Numbered from the stretch's first letter, positions 10,501 to 18,195 are shown. The stretch: DNA of 21,250 nt from M3007 sp964630705 (GCA_964630705.1 CAZVZH010000066.1:1-21250), one strand, 5' to 3'. Numbers and translations are program-made. The notes: a model not told the origin generated them from the sequence alone.

Positions 10501-11159
10501 CCTGGCGCAGGAAAAGTTGCGGGGGGCGGCTGACCATTGATCAAACTGCCCGGAGGGCCATCCCAAGTGTAGGCGCCAGCCCCAGTGACAGCGGGAATGC
10601 TATACGTTACCGTAGCGCCCGGACAAACCTTGAGCGGACCGGAGAGATTCCCGGTAGGGCCAACGTTGGGCGCCTGTACGGCGCTGGGCGGCGTGACGGT
10701 TATCGTAAAATCGCATTGGTCGCCGGCATATCCATCGATCAATAAATAATAGTTGACGCCAGGGGTCATGCTTGCTGTAATGGATACGGGTGTCGTACCG
10801 CCGCCGGACGAACCGCCGTTGCAAGCAATAGGAGAACTGGAACAACTGGTATAAAGCGCAATTTGAACGCCATTGCCACCGGTACAGTTGCTGGGCGTAG
10901 CCGTAAAGGTTGCGGCTGGAGAACCAGCGATAAATCCTAACCATTGCTCATTTTCAATAGTACCGCAAAATCCCGGAGGTGTTTGGCCGGTGTAGCCCGA
11001 TGAAGAGCCCATGTAACCATTGAAGTTGCAATAAATACAAATGTCGGAGCAAAGGTCGGCTGCGGGAGTGGTGTTCGAGGGACAAGGCGGCGGCAGTTGT
11101 GCCTTTAAGCCCCATGCTGCCAAAAACAGCATTCCCAATGCTAGTAGTTTTTTTACCAT
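4587..11159 (-). CDS. Giant secreted Ig-like repeat protein with T9SS type B sorting domain
   Basis: A 2190-aa secreted protein. A Sec signal peptide (MVKKLLALGMLFLAAWGLKAQ) starts at the ATG 11159-11157. Residues 22-160 are a Cys-rich N-terminal region; 165-255 resemble a PKD-like module; 260-360 hold two short modules with the motif YQGCDS. About 20 tandem Ig-like repeats of about 78 aa fill 362-1926. A SprB-like repeat follows at about 1932-2010 (VSCFGKTDGSISV, GGTPPYLYSFDG). The last 100 residues are the gliding-motility-associated type B sorting domain (CHU_C): YVYIPNIFNPD, then FQIFDRWGNAVFE and GWDGT. Type B proteins are exported by T9SS and held at or shed from the cell surface. The modular, Thr-rich and Arg-free repeats suggest an adhesin or filamentous surface protein, which is an inference. 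It lies 265 bp downstream of a second giant in the same orientation. Confidence 0.93.
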   Translation of the reverse strand: MVKKLLALGMLFLAAWGLKAQLPPPCPSNTTPAADLCSDICIYCNFNGYMGSSSGYTGQTPPGFCGTIENEQWLGFIAGSPAATFTATPSNCTGGNGVQIALYTSCSSSPIACNGGSSGGGTTPVSITASMTPGVNYYLLIDGYAGDQCDFTITVTPPSAVQAPNVGPTGNLSGPLKVCPGATVTYSIPAVTGAGAYTWDGPPGSLINGQPPPATFPAPGGNIVQITMGPNSGQVCVTPANSCNDGTPKCINVLVQPIPPTILPPVVVCNEDLPYELPWGDFAYNSGTYETTFVSYQGCDSVVRKQVTVKAPIITYLPPRTICAGDCITICGEQYCDGGSFSHVCESYQGCDSLINFSILILEPVADIIPNGVLSCNNDTIVLTSAPSPGTKVWKNPAGTVLGTGNSLIVTQAGTYILTVTASAGGNYCVANDTIMVTGNTTPPTVSATGGVLGCGNPQAQLNTTTNATNPTYAWGPTTGLSATNIPNPIATLAGTYTVTVTSAANGCTNTASVTVVGNTTPPSASAVGGVLSCTNTSVALQAVTNAPPTPTFSWSGPNGFTSTTQNPTVSATGTYTVTITNSTNNCTASATTSVTLNNTPPNVSTLGDTISCITPVATLTGNSTTNNATFAWAGPGGFNSSQQNPTTDTAGVYTLTVTNPANGCTATATATVLGNTNLPTATAVGGTISCAMPNLDLDGGSTTPNVTYGWTGPNNFTSTKQDPTVTAAGVYTLTVTGLNACTQTATATVDGDFATPDAAATGGVITCTSSTTTISGTSTTPNVTYAWLGPSGGNFSGPNPTVSNTGVYILTVTAPNGCTTTATATVMPDSNVPSVSAAGGTMNCTINDVTLDGGSTTPGVILTWTGPNNFTSTLEDPTVTVPGVYTLTVLDPLNGCTAIATADVILDDAAPGATATGGTVTCTTPNLDLEGDSQANNVTWAWTGPNSFTSSDQNPNTSVPGTYLLTVTGDNGCTSTAEATVLADQTAPQPTSTTGTLTCAATTITLNGNANVPVSYTWSGPNNFSSGDQNPMVNTPGNYTLLATDLANGCTSTITVTVSQDIAPPQISAAGNTISCNNPQVPLSGSSTTPGATLAWVGPSFTSNQPNPLVSKNGTYTLTVTAPNGCTSDQSVDVLLDTEAPNVISQVTGTLTCATTSITIATTATNATSPVQTYAWTGPGGFSSDQEDPSVTAPGDYTLVVTSANGCTTTASATVPQDISTPNVAVQGGTLTCLITEVQLSGTSSTTGATFSWQGPGFTSNLPNPTVNTSGDYVLTVTGPNGCTASATAAVILDGNFPDAQAASSNNLDCDELQSTLTGTSNTPGVTYSWQDASGTIVGVTAAVNVSAPGVFQLSVTAPNGCVTTTNVTVSQDIAIPDVAAQGDTIDCISGQTALQGSSQTANVTWSWVGPNGFNSNLQNPTVSEAGIYTLTVTGQNACTSTATATVTQNTQAPTVSVFGAGTLTCLVTELTLTGLIGTPGATGVWTDPAGMVVGTGSSIDVSAPGVYTYTVTALNGCKSSPTLTVLQNIQTPQNVTVTGGLINCTTPTLAVTATTTTPNVTYLWTGPGGITTTQQNPVVNQAGTYTVLITNQANGCQATAVTTVTGNFAVPNISATTSTITCAVPAVTINATSTTTGVQYKWAGPGINAGNQNQEDPQVSVAGNYTVTVTGTNGCTSTFTLTVTDDVVKPDVATTGVTLTCTQPTNNITGTSQTPGVTFSWVGPNGFTSTSPNPTVSTVGDYILTVTAPNGCTSSSTAVVLPDAGLPTANATGGTLTCNVTNLALAGSSNNPTVTWAWVGPNGFSSTQQNPTINTPGNYTLTVTVPSNGCTATATATVLSDTNGPVISTGVPDQLDCSTTQVTLNAGVQVPGNYTYQWSTSGAGNIISGQTTQSPIVSTAATYSVVVTNQQNGCTSQASVNVVVDSATVTGAGIVKRDVSCFGKTDGSISVANVQGGTPPYLYSFDGLPFSSTAIITSLQPDTYPLVIQDANGCEWETTVTIGEPEELTVELGPDVTVKLGDTISLSLDNTVSDTGRVEQFILNPAYLDTALCTGCSFMPLSSFRYFVTVIDSNGCKATDSRTIIVDKTRYVYIPNIFNPDAPDNDAIFYISGDKRQIRNIKTFQIFDRWGNAVFEQYNFLPDDLKRGWDGTVRGDKANPAVFVYYAEIEFIDNETILYKGDVTLVRQ
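5382..10076 (-). repeat. About 20 tandem Ig-like protein repeats (about 234 bp each)
   Basis: This is the part of the giant protein gene coding for residues about 362-1926. Each repeat follows the pattern PxVxAxGGTLTC, then a strand, then TYxWxGPNGFTS, xNPTV, GxYTLTVT and APNGCTxTATATV. I count 20 by eye. All 20 keep exactly two cysteines, one in the first strand and one in the NGC/NAC motif. The units are diverged from one another, so this is an old or selected expansion rather than a fresh DNA duplication. Confidence 0.9.
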
Positions 11160-11424
11160 GAAACGGTAGTTTTTAGTGTTGAAACTTTAAGCGATCAGAG
11201 CATCAGATCATCGGGTTATATCTGACCGGTTTGGGAAAGAAGGATTATTATTCTGCAAAGGAAGGAAGAATTTTATTTCGAGCCGGTGTTTTTTGCCCAT
11301 TTTAACGGAGATTGTAACCGGATAAAACACAAAATAAATCAGCGGATTAAATCTGTTTTTCAGTTTGCTTACTACTGAAAAGGCAAATACATGTTGAAAA
11401 ATTTTATCTTTACAAAGCATGAAG
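11160..11424. other. Intergenic spacer between the two giant genes
   Basis: 265 bp, AT-richer than the flanking genes, with no credible gene. It holds a weak hairpin on the transcribed strand (TTTTCAGT at 11357-11364 and ACTGAAAA at 11374-11381, 9-base loop), about 45 bases past the upstream gene's stop. It lacks a GC-rich stem, so it is at best a weak terminator. I found no clear TAnnTTTG element on the minus strand, so whether the downstream gene has its own promoter cannot be decided. Confidence 0.6.
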
Positions 11425-14400
11425 TCAACGCAATAATGTGAGGCTTCCGGTAAAGGTCTCTTCCGCTCCATCCACAAATAATAAGGTCAAAAAGTAAGTG
11501 TACACCCCGGCAGGCGCCTCTTGGTTGAGGGAGCTGCCGTCCCAGGTTTTTAACGGGCCAGCTGGCGAAAGGTTTCCGGTTTCAAATACCTGGTTGCCCC
11601 AGCGATCGAAAATTTTTAACTGTTTCACCAACTGTACCGCTGGCCCGAAACGCAGCTCAAAATACCCGTTCTCCTTCGAACCGGGCATGAAAACATTGGG
11701 GAGATAAATCTGACGGCGCCGGTCAACAATCAAGCGAACTGAATCCCGACCGAGGCAACCATTTCCATCCTTAGCCTGCACGGTAATTCGCCTGGAATGT
11801 ACCGCCAGAAACGCCTGGTAAAACGTTCCTGCAGACGCAGAATCAAGTAGTGGTTCCCAAATCACCGTGTCCAGCGCGTGCGCCGGATAGGTACTTTGCC
11901 CCATTAGATACACTGAATCGCCTAACGCTGCCTCGATGTCGGGCCCCAGGTCAATTTTTATTTCCGGAGGCTCCGGCACTTCAATGATTTCCGACCATCG
12001 GCAGCCGGCGGCATCCTCCACTTCCACTGAATAAATTCCGGCAGGAAGCTGTTGGCGCTGCGGCACGTTTTCAAACGAACTGCCGTCCCAACTAAATAAA
12101 AATGGCGCTGTTCCGCCCAGCACACTGTCGATTTGAATCCTGCCGTTTCGCGCTCCAAAACAACGAACCGGCCCGACCTGCATCCGCAAGCCCTCAATCG
12201 GTGCCCCCGCCAATAACACTTCGGTGTCGTCTGTCGCCTGGCAACCCCAACTGTTTTCCCCCAGCAACTGATACACGCCCGGTTGGGTCGCCCAAAATGC
12301 AAGGCTGTCTACGCCTCCAAGCGTTTGCCCATTGAAATGCCAAACGAGGCTGATGGTCCCGTCGGAAGGCGCCACTTCCCCCTGCACCAGTACGGAATCG
12401 GTCAAACAATCCAGTTGCCCCGTGACCGTTGCTTTCACCCTTGGAACGGGCAGGATTTTTACTTGCAGCAAAACACTGTCGTCCGGACAAATTCCCCCAC
12501 CACTCACCACATGGTGAAATTCGTACAAACCCGCGCTCAGTTCGTTCGCCAACAAAACAGCAGAATCAACCGACCAAACCCCGGCAGGCAAATTTCCAGT
12601 CCCGGAATACTGCCACTCGCCCGTATCCGGGTTGCCGCTCAAAAAGGTTGGAAGCCGCACAACCGGCGCCGCGCCTTGGCAATATTCCGGACCATCCGCG
12701 ACGGTCCCTGCCTGCGGCTTTTGCCGAACCTGAACCCAAACACTGTCGCTCAGCGCGCGGCTGCAGGTTGGCGTTCCGGAATCCACGACTTTTAAAAGAC
12801 GGTAAATAGTGTTTTCTGCAGGCGTAATCAAAACCGGCTGCAAGCCAGGCTGGCTGAGCGATTGCGCGAATGGCGCGCCTGTTCCGTCTGTGTAGTAAAC
12901 CGTTACCGGGAATTGCCCGGCGCCTTCCAAAAACAAATGTGCTGTCGAGCCCAAACACACCGTGGTGTCTCCACTCAGCTGCGCCTCGGGCAGCTCGCGC
13001 CACAACACCGGCTGCCCGGCGCAAACGGAAATACAGGGATCGTTCCAGTCGGGCGCGCCCCCGGTATGCTGTACGGCTACTGCTGAAATATAATAAATGG
13101 TACCGGTTTGCATGCCCGGAGCCAGATAAAACACCGGCGCATCGCGCACGTGCAGGATATTGCCCAACACGGTCCCGGGCTGGTCGTGTAAAACAAATAC
13201 CAGGGTGTCTCCTGGCGCTAAAACCGCATTTTGATGCCAAAGCGCCACCGCGCTATCCAGGGCGCAATAGGCGCCGGGCGTTGTATCCATTGTGCCGGAA
13301 AAGGTGGCGCACCCGCAACCGTGCTGCCCGGCAATTTCCGGCGTGGCGCAACCATTGGCATCGACGACCGTAAAAGCGTACCCGCCATTGTTGGGCAATA
13401 ATGCCGATAGAAATGCCCCGCCATTCAGGGCCCCGCCCAAACCGTCGACCAGGTAGGGCGGCAAGCCTCCGGCCACTGAAAAGGCCAGGGTGTAAAAGTT
13501 GTTGAGCGGCTGACAAATCGCCTCTATGTTTTTAACTTCCGGCTGCGCTAAAAAAACAGCCGCCATCGTGTCGCTGGCCGAACACAAGCCGTTATCGACC
13601 GTCCATCTGAAAATGTAAACGCCTGTCTCCTGCACGCTTACGGATGTAGCCGCCAGGCCAGGGGCGTTGAACATTGCCAGACCGGGGCCGCTTTCCTGCG
13701 CCCACTGCCCGATAGCCCCGGCCACAGGCTCGGCAGTAAGTTGGGCGGTCAGACCGCACTGTTTAAAGGAAATACCGGCATTCGCGCCAGGTGGTTTTTT
13801 GAAAACGACCGGCTGCCCGGCCGCCACGGAATAGCAAGGATCGTTCGGGTCCGGCCATCCATTTTTTTTATTGCCGGCAACTACCGAAACATAGTATACC
13901 GAGTCAATTTGCATGCCGCCGCTGAAGGTGAACACACCGCTTTGGTTTTGCGCAAGCACTTGACCCAAACTTGTTCCGGACAAGGTGTGCAGCACAAATG
14001 CCAGGGTATCATTATGGTCCAGCATAATACCCTGCGGCAAGGCTATTGCAATCGAATCGCCGGCACAGGCCTGTCTTACTTCCGGGGCCATAACGCCTGC
14101 CGAAGTGCCGCAGCTGCAAAAATGTTGCAAGCCCAGGCTTGGACTGGAGCAAAGTCTGGTGTCTGTAATTTTTATAAAAAAACTATCGCCGCTCAACACA
14201 GGCGCCGATAAAAATAAATCGCCTTGAATAAAAGTATTGTTGACAGAATAGGGTGGGGCGCCGCCGGAAATATTTACTTGAACAGTATAGGACACATTCA
14301 GGCTGTCGCATACAAATTCCCAGGCAGCTATGGCCGGTTTGCTGTTAAAGGTGATCAGTGCCTCGTCCTGGAACGAACAACCTGAATAGTCGGTATTCCA

Positions 14401-17400
14401 TACAAAGACATACGTCCCGGGCTGACTGACCTCGACCGTCGATTGCGAAGCGGCGCTATCTTCAAACCACGGAGCGGCAGCGCCGGCTGGGCCGGCTGCC
14501 AGCGTCCAAAAACCGCTGGGCGGACTGGCATCGAGCACAATTTTTTCACCGCAAACACTCGCGTCTAAACCCGCATCCACAACCACCGGCGCAACAAATA
14601 GTACCGGCTGCCCGGCCGCCACACTCAGACAAGGGTCGGCCAGATCGAGCTGCCCGTTCGACCAAGTCCCCGCGACAGCCGAAATGTAATAGGTGGAACC
14701 ATAATCCATGCCGGGCCCAAACTGAAAAACGCCGCTGGCATTTTGCCCGAGGATTTTCCCCAAACCGCCACCCGCTTGGGTATGCAAAACGAAAATCAGG
14801 GTGTCGTTCCCGTCTAAAATTTGTCCACCCAAATGCGCGGCCTGAACCGATCCGCCCGGGCAAACGCGCAGGAGCGCCGAATCCATCCCGCCTGCTGCAG
14901 TCAGGCACGGACAAGAAACCGTGTCTTTCCAGGTCGCAGAACAACCGTTAGAATCCGTAAAAACCACTTCAAAAAAAGAGCCGCTGGCCAATAGTGGCGA
15001 ATCGTACAGGTTGCTGTCCAACAGGAGGCCGGATGCCTGAAATGGCGCGGTTCCCCCACCCAGCGAAAGGGCTAGCTGCAGGGAATCGTTGGCGGCTGTA
15101 CATTGAAGCGCTTCCGCTCCGATGGAAAGCGCCGGATGGAATAGAATATTTACAGAATCCGAAACCGGACAGGCGCTCCCGGCCAACCGCCATTCAAATA
15201 CATAATTGCCGGATAGCGTCACTTTCACCCCGGTGTTTGCCTGTAAGCTATCGGCAAAACCCGAAAGCCCCGGGCCGGACAGCTGTCGCCAGACGCCGGC
15301 CGTACCCGCCGGGGAAGCAATGGCTTGCAACACGACCGCGTTCCCGCACACTACAGTGTCGGCGCCGGCAAAAGCTGGCTCGACGGCGCGAATCGCCACA
15401 GCGCGGCATTCAGCCGGCCCAATCCCGCAAGCATTTTGAGCGCTGAGACATACCTGGCCCATCCCGCCCTGGGCCGGCCAGTACACGGTTATTGCTGAAC
15501 TATCGGCGTTCCCCACTATTTGACCGCCGGTAATTTCCCAAACATACTTTTCTGCCCCCGTCGCCGGCAGAGCGGAATACACCGAAATACTCCCCCCGCA
15601 TACGCTGTCGGGCCCTGCCAGCACCGGCGTCCCGGGCAGTTCTCCTACCCAGAGCTCTTTGCACAAAGCGGCGCTGGTATCGCAGTCGCCTGCCGCGCGC
15701 ACGCAAACCAGGCCCGGATCGCCCGGCGTCCAAACCAGCCAAACCGAATCGGAGGCTACCGCGCCAATGGCCTGGGCATTCGGCGGAAATTGCCAAAGAA
15801 AGGACTGCGCGCCTATTGAAGGGAACGCGACCAGCAAGGTGGTATCGCCGGCGCAAATCACCGCAGGAGCAGATAGACTATCCGGAGCGCCAGCCGCTGG
15901 TTTTAAACCGATATCCAGGCAGGCTGCCGGCCCCAGCCCGCAAGCATTTTCTGCCCGAACACAGAGGGCGCCGGCATTGCCGGCCCCCCACCGCAACTGT
16001 ATACTATCGGTATTGAATCCGGATAGAACGCTCACCCCGGCCGGAAACGTCCACACATAACCCGAAGCGCCCGGTACCGTGTCGATACGCCAATTGCCCA
16101 GACTGTTCGGACAGATTGCAACCGGACCGTAAATGGACGCTGGTTGGGCTGGCAGCTCCTGTTGGGCGCTGAGCGTCACTTGCGCGGTATCGCAACAACT
16201 CGCCCCGTTTTTCAGGGCGCACAACACCAATCGATAATCACCTGGTTTGTCGGCAATAGCCTGCGGCAAATCGACCGGGCCAGCGAGGTTGCCGCCATTG
16301 AATGCCGTCCAGGAAAAATTTTGTCCGGAGGCGGGGTGAGCGCTCGAAAGCGTTTGTTGCGGCGTATCGCAGGTCAAGATTCCCGGAGACTCGATTGCGG
16401 CATCCGGCGCTAAAACAGTCAGGTGCAAGACCACCAGGCTATCGCAGCCATTTCCCCCGGACAGGGCGCGGCTGTGCCATCCCGGGGTGCAAATGGTGTC
16501 AAATCCCGGCGTGCCGGAGCATTGTCCGGCGCAAACGATTTCTTCCAGGGTATCTGAAGCCAGGGGCAGCACGTTCAGGTTTAAATAGGCCTGGAAAGAA
16601 CAGCCGTTTTGATGAACCTGGATGGCGTACTGGCCCGTGGCGCAGTATTTTTTTCCATAAAAATCATAACAGGCCGGCGCGCAAATGGTAGCCGTGTCGT
16701 ACACTGCCGGCGCAGGAGGCAAGATGGCGACCGCCACACAGTTCGGGGTGATGTTTCCACAAAAAGGCGGGGTGGCCGAGTTGAGTTGGGCCGCCAACTG
16801 CGTCACGGTAAACATGCCGTCGGGCGGCGGAATCTCGGTGCTGTCGGCAGCCAGGTAGGAAAGTCCGCAAACAGAGTATTTCCCGGAGGGCAAGCCAGTT
16901 AAATCCGGTACGGTGTCGTATTTAATGATGATGCCGCCCGATGCGACCACATAGCTGTAATCATATACGGCGGGCGGAGGCGGGCTTTGCGGGGGCGCGT
17001 ACGTCGGCGGCAGATTTAAGCGCAGAGTGGAATCGCCGACACAGGCCGAAATATCGCTCTGCAGCAAATTGCCCGCGTTGGCTTCGCAGGTGGTGCATTC
17101 CACACCGCTTGGGTCGCAAAACAGAATGGAGTAGTTGAAAAAATTGCCCACGTCTTCGTTGAGCCCATCGGTTACCGACAGAGTCCACTGCCCATTCACC
17201 GGCCCCTGGTTGAAATCTTCCAGACAACCGGCGTTGGGGTAATACGAGCCGGTGTAGTTTCCTAAAATACCCCAGGGTTGGTCGTTGGTCCACACTTCAG
17301 CAAAGCCGGGATCGGGGTCGGCGGGTACGCTGCAAGGCACAAAGGTGATATTCCAGCTGGCGCCATCGGTTTCGCCAAACATGCCCACCGGTTGGATCAG

Positions 17401-17829
17401 GGTTACGGTTTGGCCGGCCGGCGAAGTCAGCTGCACGCTGAGGTCGCCCAGGTATTCGTGGTTGAAATGCAGCACCACCCCGCAAACCCCTTGGCCGTTT
17501 TGTCCCAGGGTAGGATTGCCGGCATTTTGTACATGGATATAAAAATTGCCCTGAAAATTATCGTACAAAAACTGCGGGCAGTTGGTACAGGAGCACCCAT
17601 TTTGACCTTGTACACCAGAAAGCCCCGCGAGCGTCAGCGCAGCCAGCAGGAGCAATTTTGCCGAAAAATCTGGAAGCCTGACCAGCCTGCTGATTCGCAC
17701 TGCCGAAACCGGTTCGGCAACGGAGCGCCGCACCCGGTTCGGCAGCGCGGCGCCAAACAGGGTTCGGCGATACCTGCCACAGCCATTTTGATAAATGTCC
17801 ATTAATATGGTCAAAAACAAATTGCTCAC
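11425..17829 (-). CDS. Giant secreted multidomain protein with P-domain-like N-terminus and T9SS type B sorting domain
   Basis: Up to 2134 aa from a GTG at 17829; an ATG lies at 17802 and another GTG at 17700. The hydrophobic signal core (AKLLLLAALTLAGLSG) is at residues 57-72, so the 17700 start gives the most normal signal peptide (33 aa). Numbering here is from 17829. Residues 92-240 resemble a proprotein-convertase P-domain (YLGDLSVQLTSPAG, GQWTLSVTDG). Residues 350-475 are Cys-rich, with CDSLVVLHL. Three PKD-like modules occupy about 562-640, 646-727 and 732-810 (SGYVWTFPAG, NACGLGPAAC). A 265-residue unit occurs three times at 820-1615. A SprB-like repeat (1883-1950) precedes the type B domain (IYLPNVFMPG, LKIFDRWGNQVFE, TWDGSS; 2040-2134). 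The role is probably a surface or adhesive protein; no enzyme motif is seen. It is in the same orientation as the downstream giant. Confidence 0.9.
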   Translation of the reverse strand: MSNLFLTILMDIYQNGCGRYRRTLFGAALPNRVRRSVAEPVSAVRISRLVRLPDFSAKLLLLAALTLAGLSGVQGQNGCSCTNCPQFLYDNFQGNFYIHVQNAGNPTLGQNGQGVCGVVLHFNHEYLGDLSVQLTSPAGQTVTLIQPVGMFGETDGASWNITFVPCSVPADPDPGFAEVWTNDQPWGILGNYTGSYYPNAGCLEDFNQGPVNGQWTLSVTDGLNEDVGNFFNYSILFCDPSGVECTTCEANAGNLLQSDISACVGDSTLRLNLPPTYAPPQSPPPPAVYDYSYVVASGGIIIKYDTVPDLTGLPSGKYSVCGLSYLAADSTEIPPPDGMFTVTQLAAQLNSATPPFCGNITPNCVAVAILPPAPAVYDTATICAPACYDFYGKKYCATGQYAIQVHQNGCSFQAYLNLNVLPLASDTLEEIVCAGQCSGTPGFDTICTPGWHSRALSGGNGCDSLVVLHLTVLAPDAAIESPGILTCDTPQQTLSSAHPASGQNFSWTAFNGGNLAGPVDLPQAIADKPGDYRLVLCALKNGASCCDTAQVTLSAQQELPAQPASIYGPVAICPNSLGNWRIDTVPGASGYVWTFPAGVSVLSGFNTDSIQLRWGAGNAGALCVRAENACGLGPAACLDIGLKPAAGAPDSLSAPAVICAGDTTLLVAFPSIGAQSFLWQFPPNAQAIGAVASDSVWLVWTPGDPGLVCVRAAGDCDTSAALCKELWVGELPGTPVLAGPDSVCGGSISVYSALPATGAEKYVWEITGGQIVGNADSSAITVYWPAQGGMGQVCLSAQNACGIGPAECRAVAIRAVEPAFAGADTVVCGNAVVLQAIASPAGTAGVWRQLSGPGLSGFADSLQANTGVKVTLSGNYVFEWRLAGSACPVSDSVNILFHPALSIGAEALQCTAANDSLQLALSLGGGTAPFQASGLLLDSNLYDSPLLASGSFFEVVFTDSNGCSATWKDTVSCPCLTAAGGMDSALLRVCPGGSVQAAHLGGQILDGNDTLIFVLHTQAGGGLGKILGQNASGVFQFGPGMDYGSTYYISAVAGTWSNGQLDLADPCLSVAAGQPVLFVAPVVVDAGLDASVCGEKIVLDASPPSGFWTLAAGPAGAAAPWFEDSAASQSTVEVSQPGTYVFVWNTDYSGCSFQDEALITFNSKPAIAAWEFVCDSLNVSYTVQVNISGGAPPYSVNNTFIQGDLFLSAPVLSGDSFFIKITDTRLCSSPSLGLQHFCSCGTSAGVMAPEVRQACAGDSIAIALPQGIMLDHNDTLAFVLHTLSGTSLGQVLAQNQSGVFTFSGGMQIDSVYYVSVVAGNKKNGWPDPNDPCYSVAAGQPVVFKKPPGANAGISFKQCGLTAQLTAEPVAGAIGQWAQESGPGLAMFNAPGLAATSVSVQETGVYIFRWTVDNGLCSASDTMAAVFLAQPEVKNIEAICQPLNNFYTLAFSVAGGLPPYLVDGLGGALNGGAFLSALLPNNGGYAFTVVDANGCATPEIAGQHGCGCATFSGTMDTTPGAYCALDSAVALWHQNAVLAPGDTLVFVLHDQPGTVLGNILHVRDAPVFYLAPGMQTGTIYYISAVAVQHTGGAPDWNDPCISVCAGQPVLWRELPEAQLSGDTTVCLGSTAHLFLEGAGQFPVTVYYTDGTGAPFAQSLSQPGLQPVLITPAENTIYRLLKVVDSGTPTCSRALSDSVWVQVRQKPQAGTVADGPEYCQGAAPVVRLPTFLSGNPDTGEWQYSGTGNLPAGVWSVDSAVLLANELSAGLYEFHHVVSGGGICPDDSVLLQVKILPVPRVKATVTGQLDCLTDSVLVQGEVAPSDGTISLVWHFNGQTLGGVDSLAFWATQPGVYQLLGENSWGCQATDDTEVLLAGAPIEGLRMQVGPVRCFGARNGRIQIDSVLGGTAPFLFSWDGSSFENVPQRQQLPAGIYSVEVEDAAGCRWSEIIEVPEPPEIKIDLGPDIEAALGDSVYLMGQSTYPAHALDTVIWEPLLDSASAGTFYQAFLAVHSRRITVQAKDGNGCLGRDSVRLIVDRRRQIYLPNVFMPGSKENGYFELRFGPAVQLVKQLKIFDRWGNQVFETGNLSPAGPLKTWDGSSLNQEAPAGVYTYFLTLLFVDGAEETFTGSLTLLR
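12985..15372 (-). repeat. Triplicated 265-residue two-domain unit
   Basis: Residues 820-1615 of the giant protein (numbered from 17829) consist of three copies of a B-A unit. B is an Ig-like segment starting AGxxxxxCG and ending with a GGxxPY/F stretch. A runs from a Cys-rich start through DTLxFVLH, LGxIL, YYISAVA and DPCxSVxAGQPV. Starts at residues 820, 1085 and 1350 give a period of 265. At the DNA level the complement of the GQPV region recurs as CCGGCTGCCCGG near 13010, 13810 and 14600. Copies are clearly diverged. Confidence 0.85.
17711..17768. repeat. 25-bp imperfect tandem repeat
   Basis: The octamer GGTTCGGC (GCCGAACC on the minus strand) begins at 17711, 17736 and 17761, exactly 25 bases apart, with partly matching sequence between. 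A 25-base period does not preserve reading frame, so the encoded residues are not repeated. This argues that the stretch is upstream DNA of the giant gene rather than coding. The same octamer begins both 53-bp inverted repeats at 17952 and 21003. Confidence 0.75.
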
Positions 17830-17951
17830 CCCAAAAATGAACCTTGTTATAAATACCGGGCAGATAACAGGATTAAATAAGGAACGAGCTTGTTATTTGA
17901 TCGTTCCTAAGCGGGCTTTTCGGGCGCGTCCAAAAATTGGCGCCACGCCTG

Positions 17952-18004
17952 GCCGAACCGCTTGATCTTCAATTCCGGGATTCAGGTGTGGCACAGGTTT
18001 TTGA
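17952..18004 (+). repeat. Left copy of 53-bp inverted repeat
   Basis: Begins GCCGAACCGCTTGAT and ends with TTTTTGA. The reverse complement of 20951-21003 matches it at 50 of 53 positions, with no gaps. The mismatches are at repeat positions 16, 32 and 46. Similarity stops sharply on the outer side and fades quickly on the inner side. Together the two copies enclose the whole subtilase gene and its upstream signals. Confidence 0.92.
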
Positions 18005-18014
18005 GCACGCCCGG

Positions 18015-18030
18015 CTTTTCGGCCGAAAAG
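18015..18030. repeat. Perfect 16-bp palindrome
   Basis: CTTTTCGGCCGAAAAG is fully self-complementary and lies 10 bases inside the left inverted repeat. It could be a protein-binding site or cruciform core; there is no direct evidence for either. Confidence 0.6.
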
Positions 18031-18148
18031 TACGAATTGTCGGGCAATCCCTTCTGGATAAAGAGAAGGTCGGAGTCCTAAATATCCTGATATTCCTGTC
18101 AGTCAAAATGCTCTTGGTCGGCCACCGCCAGAAGCCAGTTTTCTTCAA

Positions 18149-18172
18149 AGGGCAAATTTTGCCCTAACTTTG
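18149..18172 (+). promoter_or_regulatory. Candidate promoter -7 element with abutting palindrome
   Basis: TAACTTTG at 18165-18172 matches the Bacteroidota -7 consensus TAnnTTTG. It would start transcription near 18180, about 75 bases before the protease ATG. The expected TTTG -33 element is not clear (AGTTTTC near 18137-18143 is the nearest). A 17-base palindrome, AGGGCAAA-T-TTTGCCCT (18149-18165), fills part of the spacer and touches the -7 element, a plausible operator position. Confidence 0.5.
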
Positions 18173-18195
18173 CCAAGGAAGATGTTTGCTCTTTT

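Noticed and set aside
11391..11437. TATCTTTAC promoter-like element followed by ATG on the + strand
   Set aside because: The reading frame from the ATG at 11420 ends after five codons, and a -33 element at proper spacing is missing.
11208..11477. 89-codon - strand frame in the spacer between the giant genes
   Set aside because: It overlaps the 3' end of the upstream giant gene in another frame, has no recognisable motif and has no promoter-like sequence.
17937..18167. 76-codon + strand frame between the divergent genes
   Set aside because: It starts with TTG, runs through the 53-bp inverted repeat and a palindrome, and has no recognisable family. The differences between the two repeat copies change amino acids, so coding is not supported.
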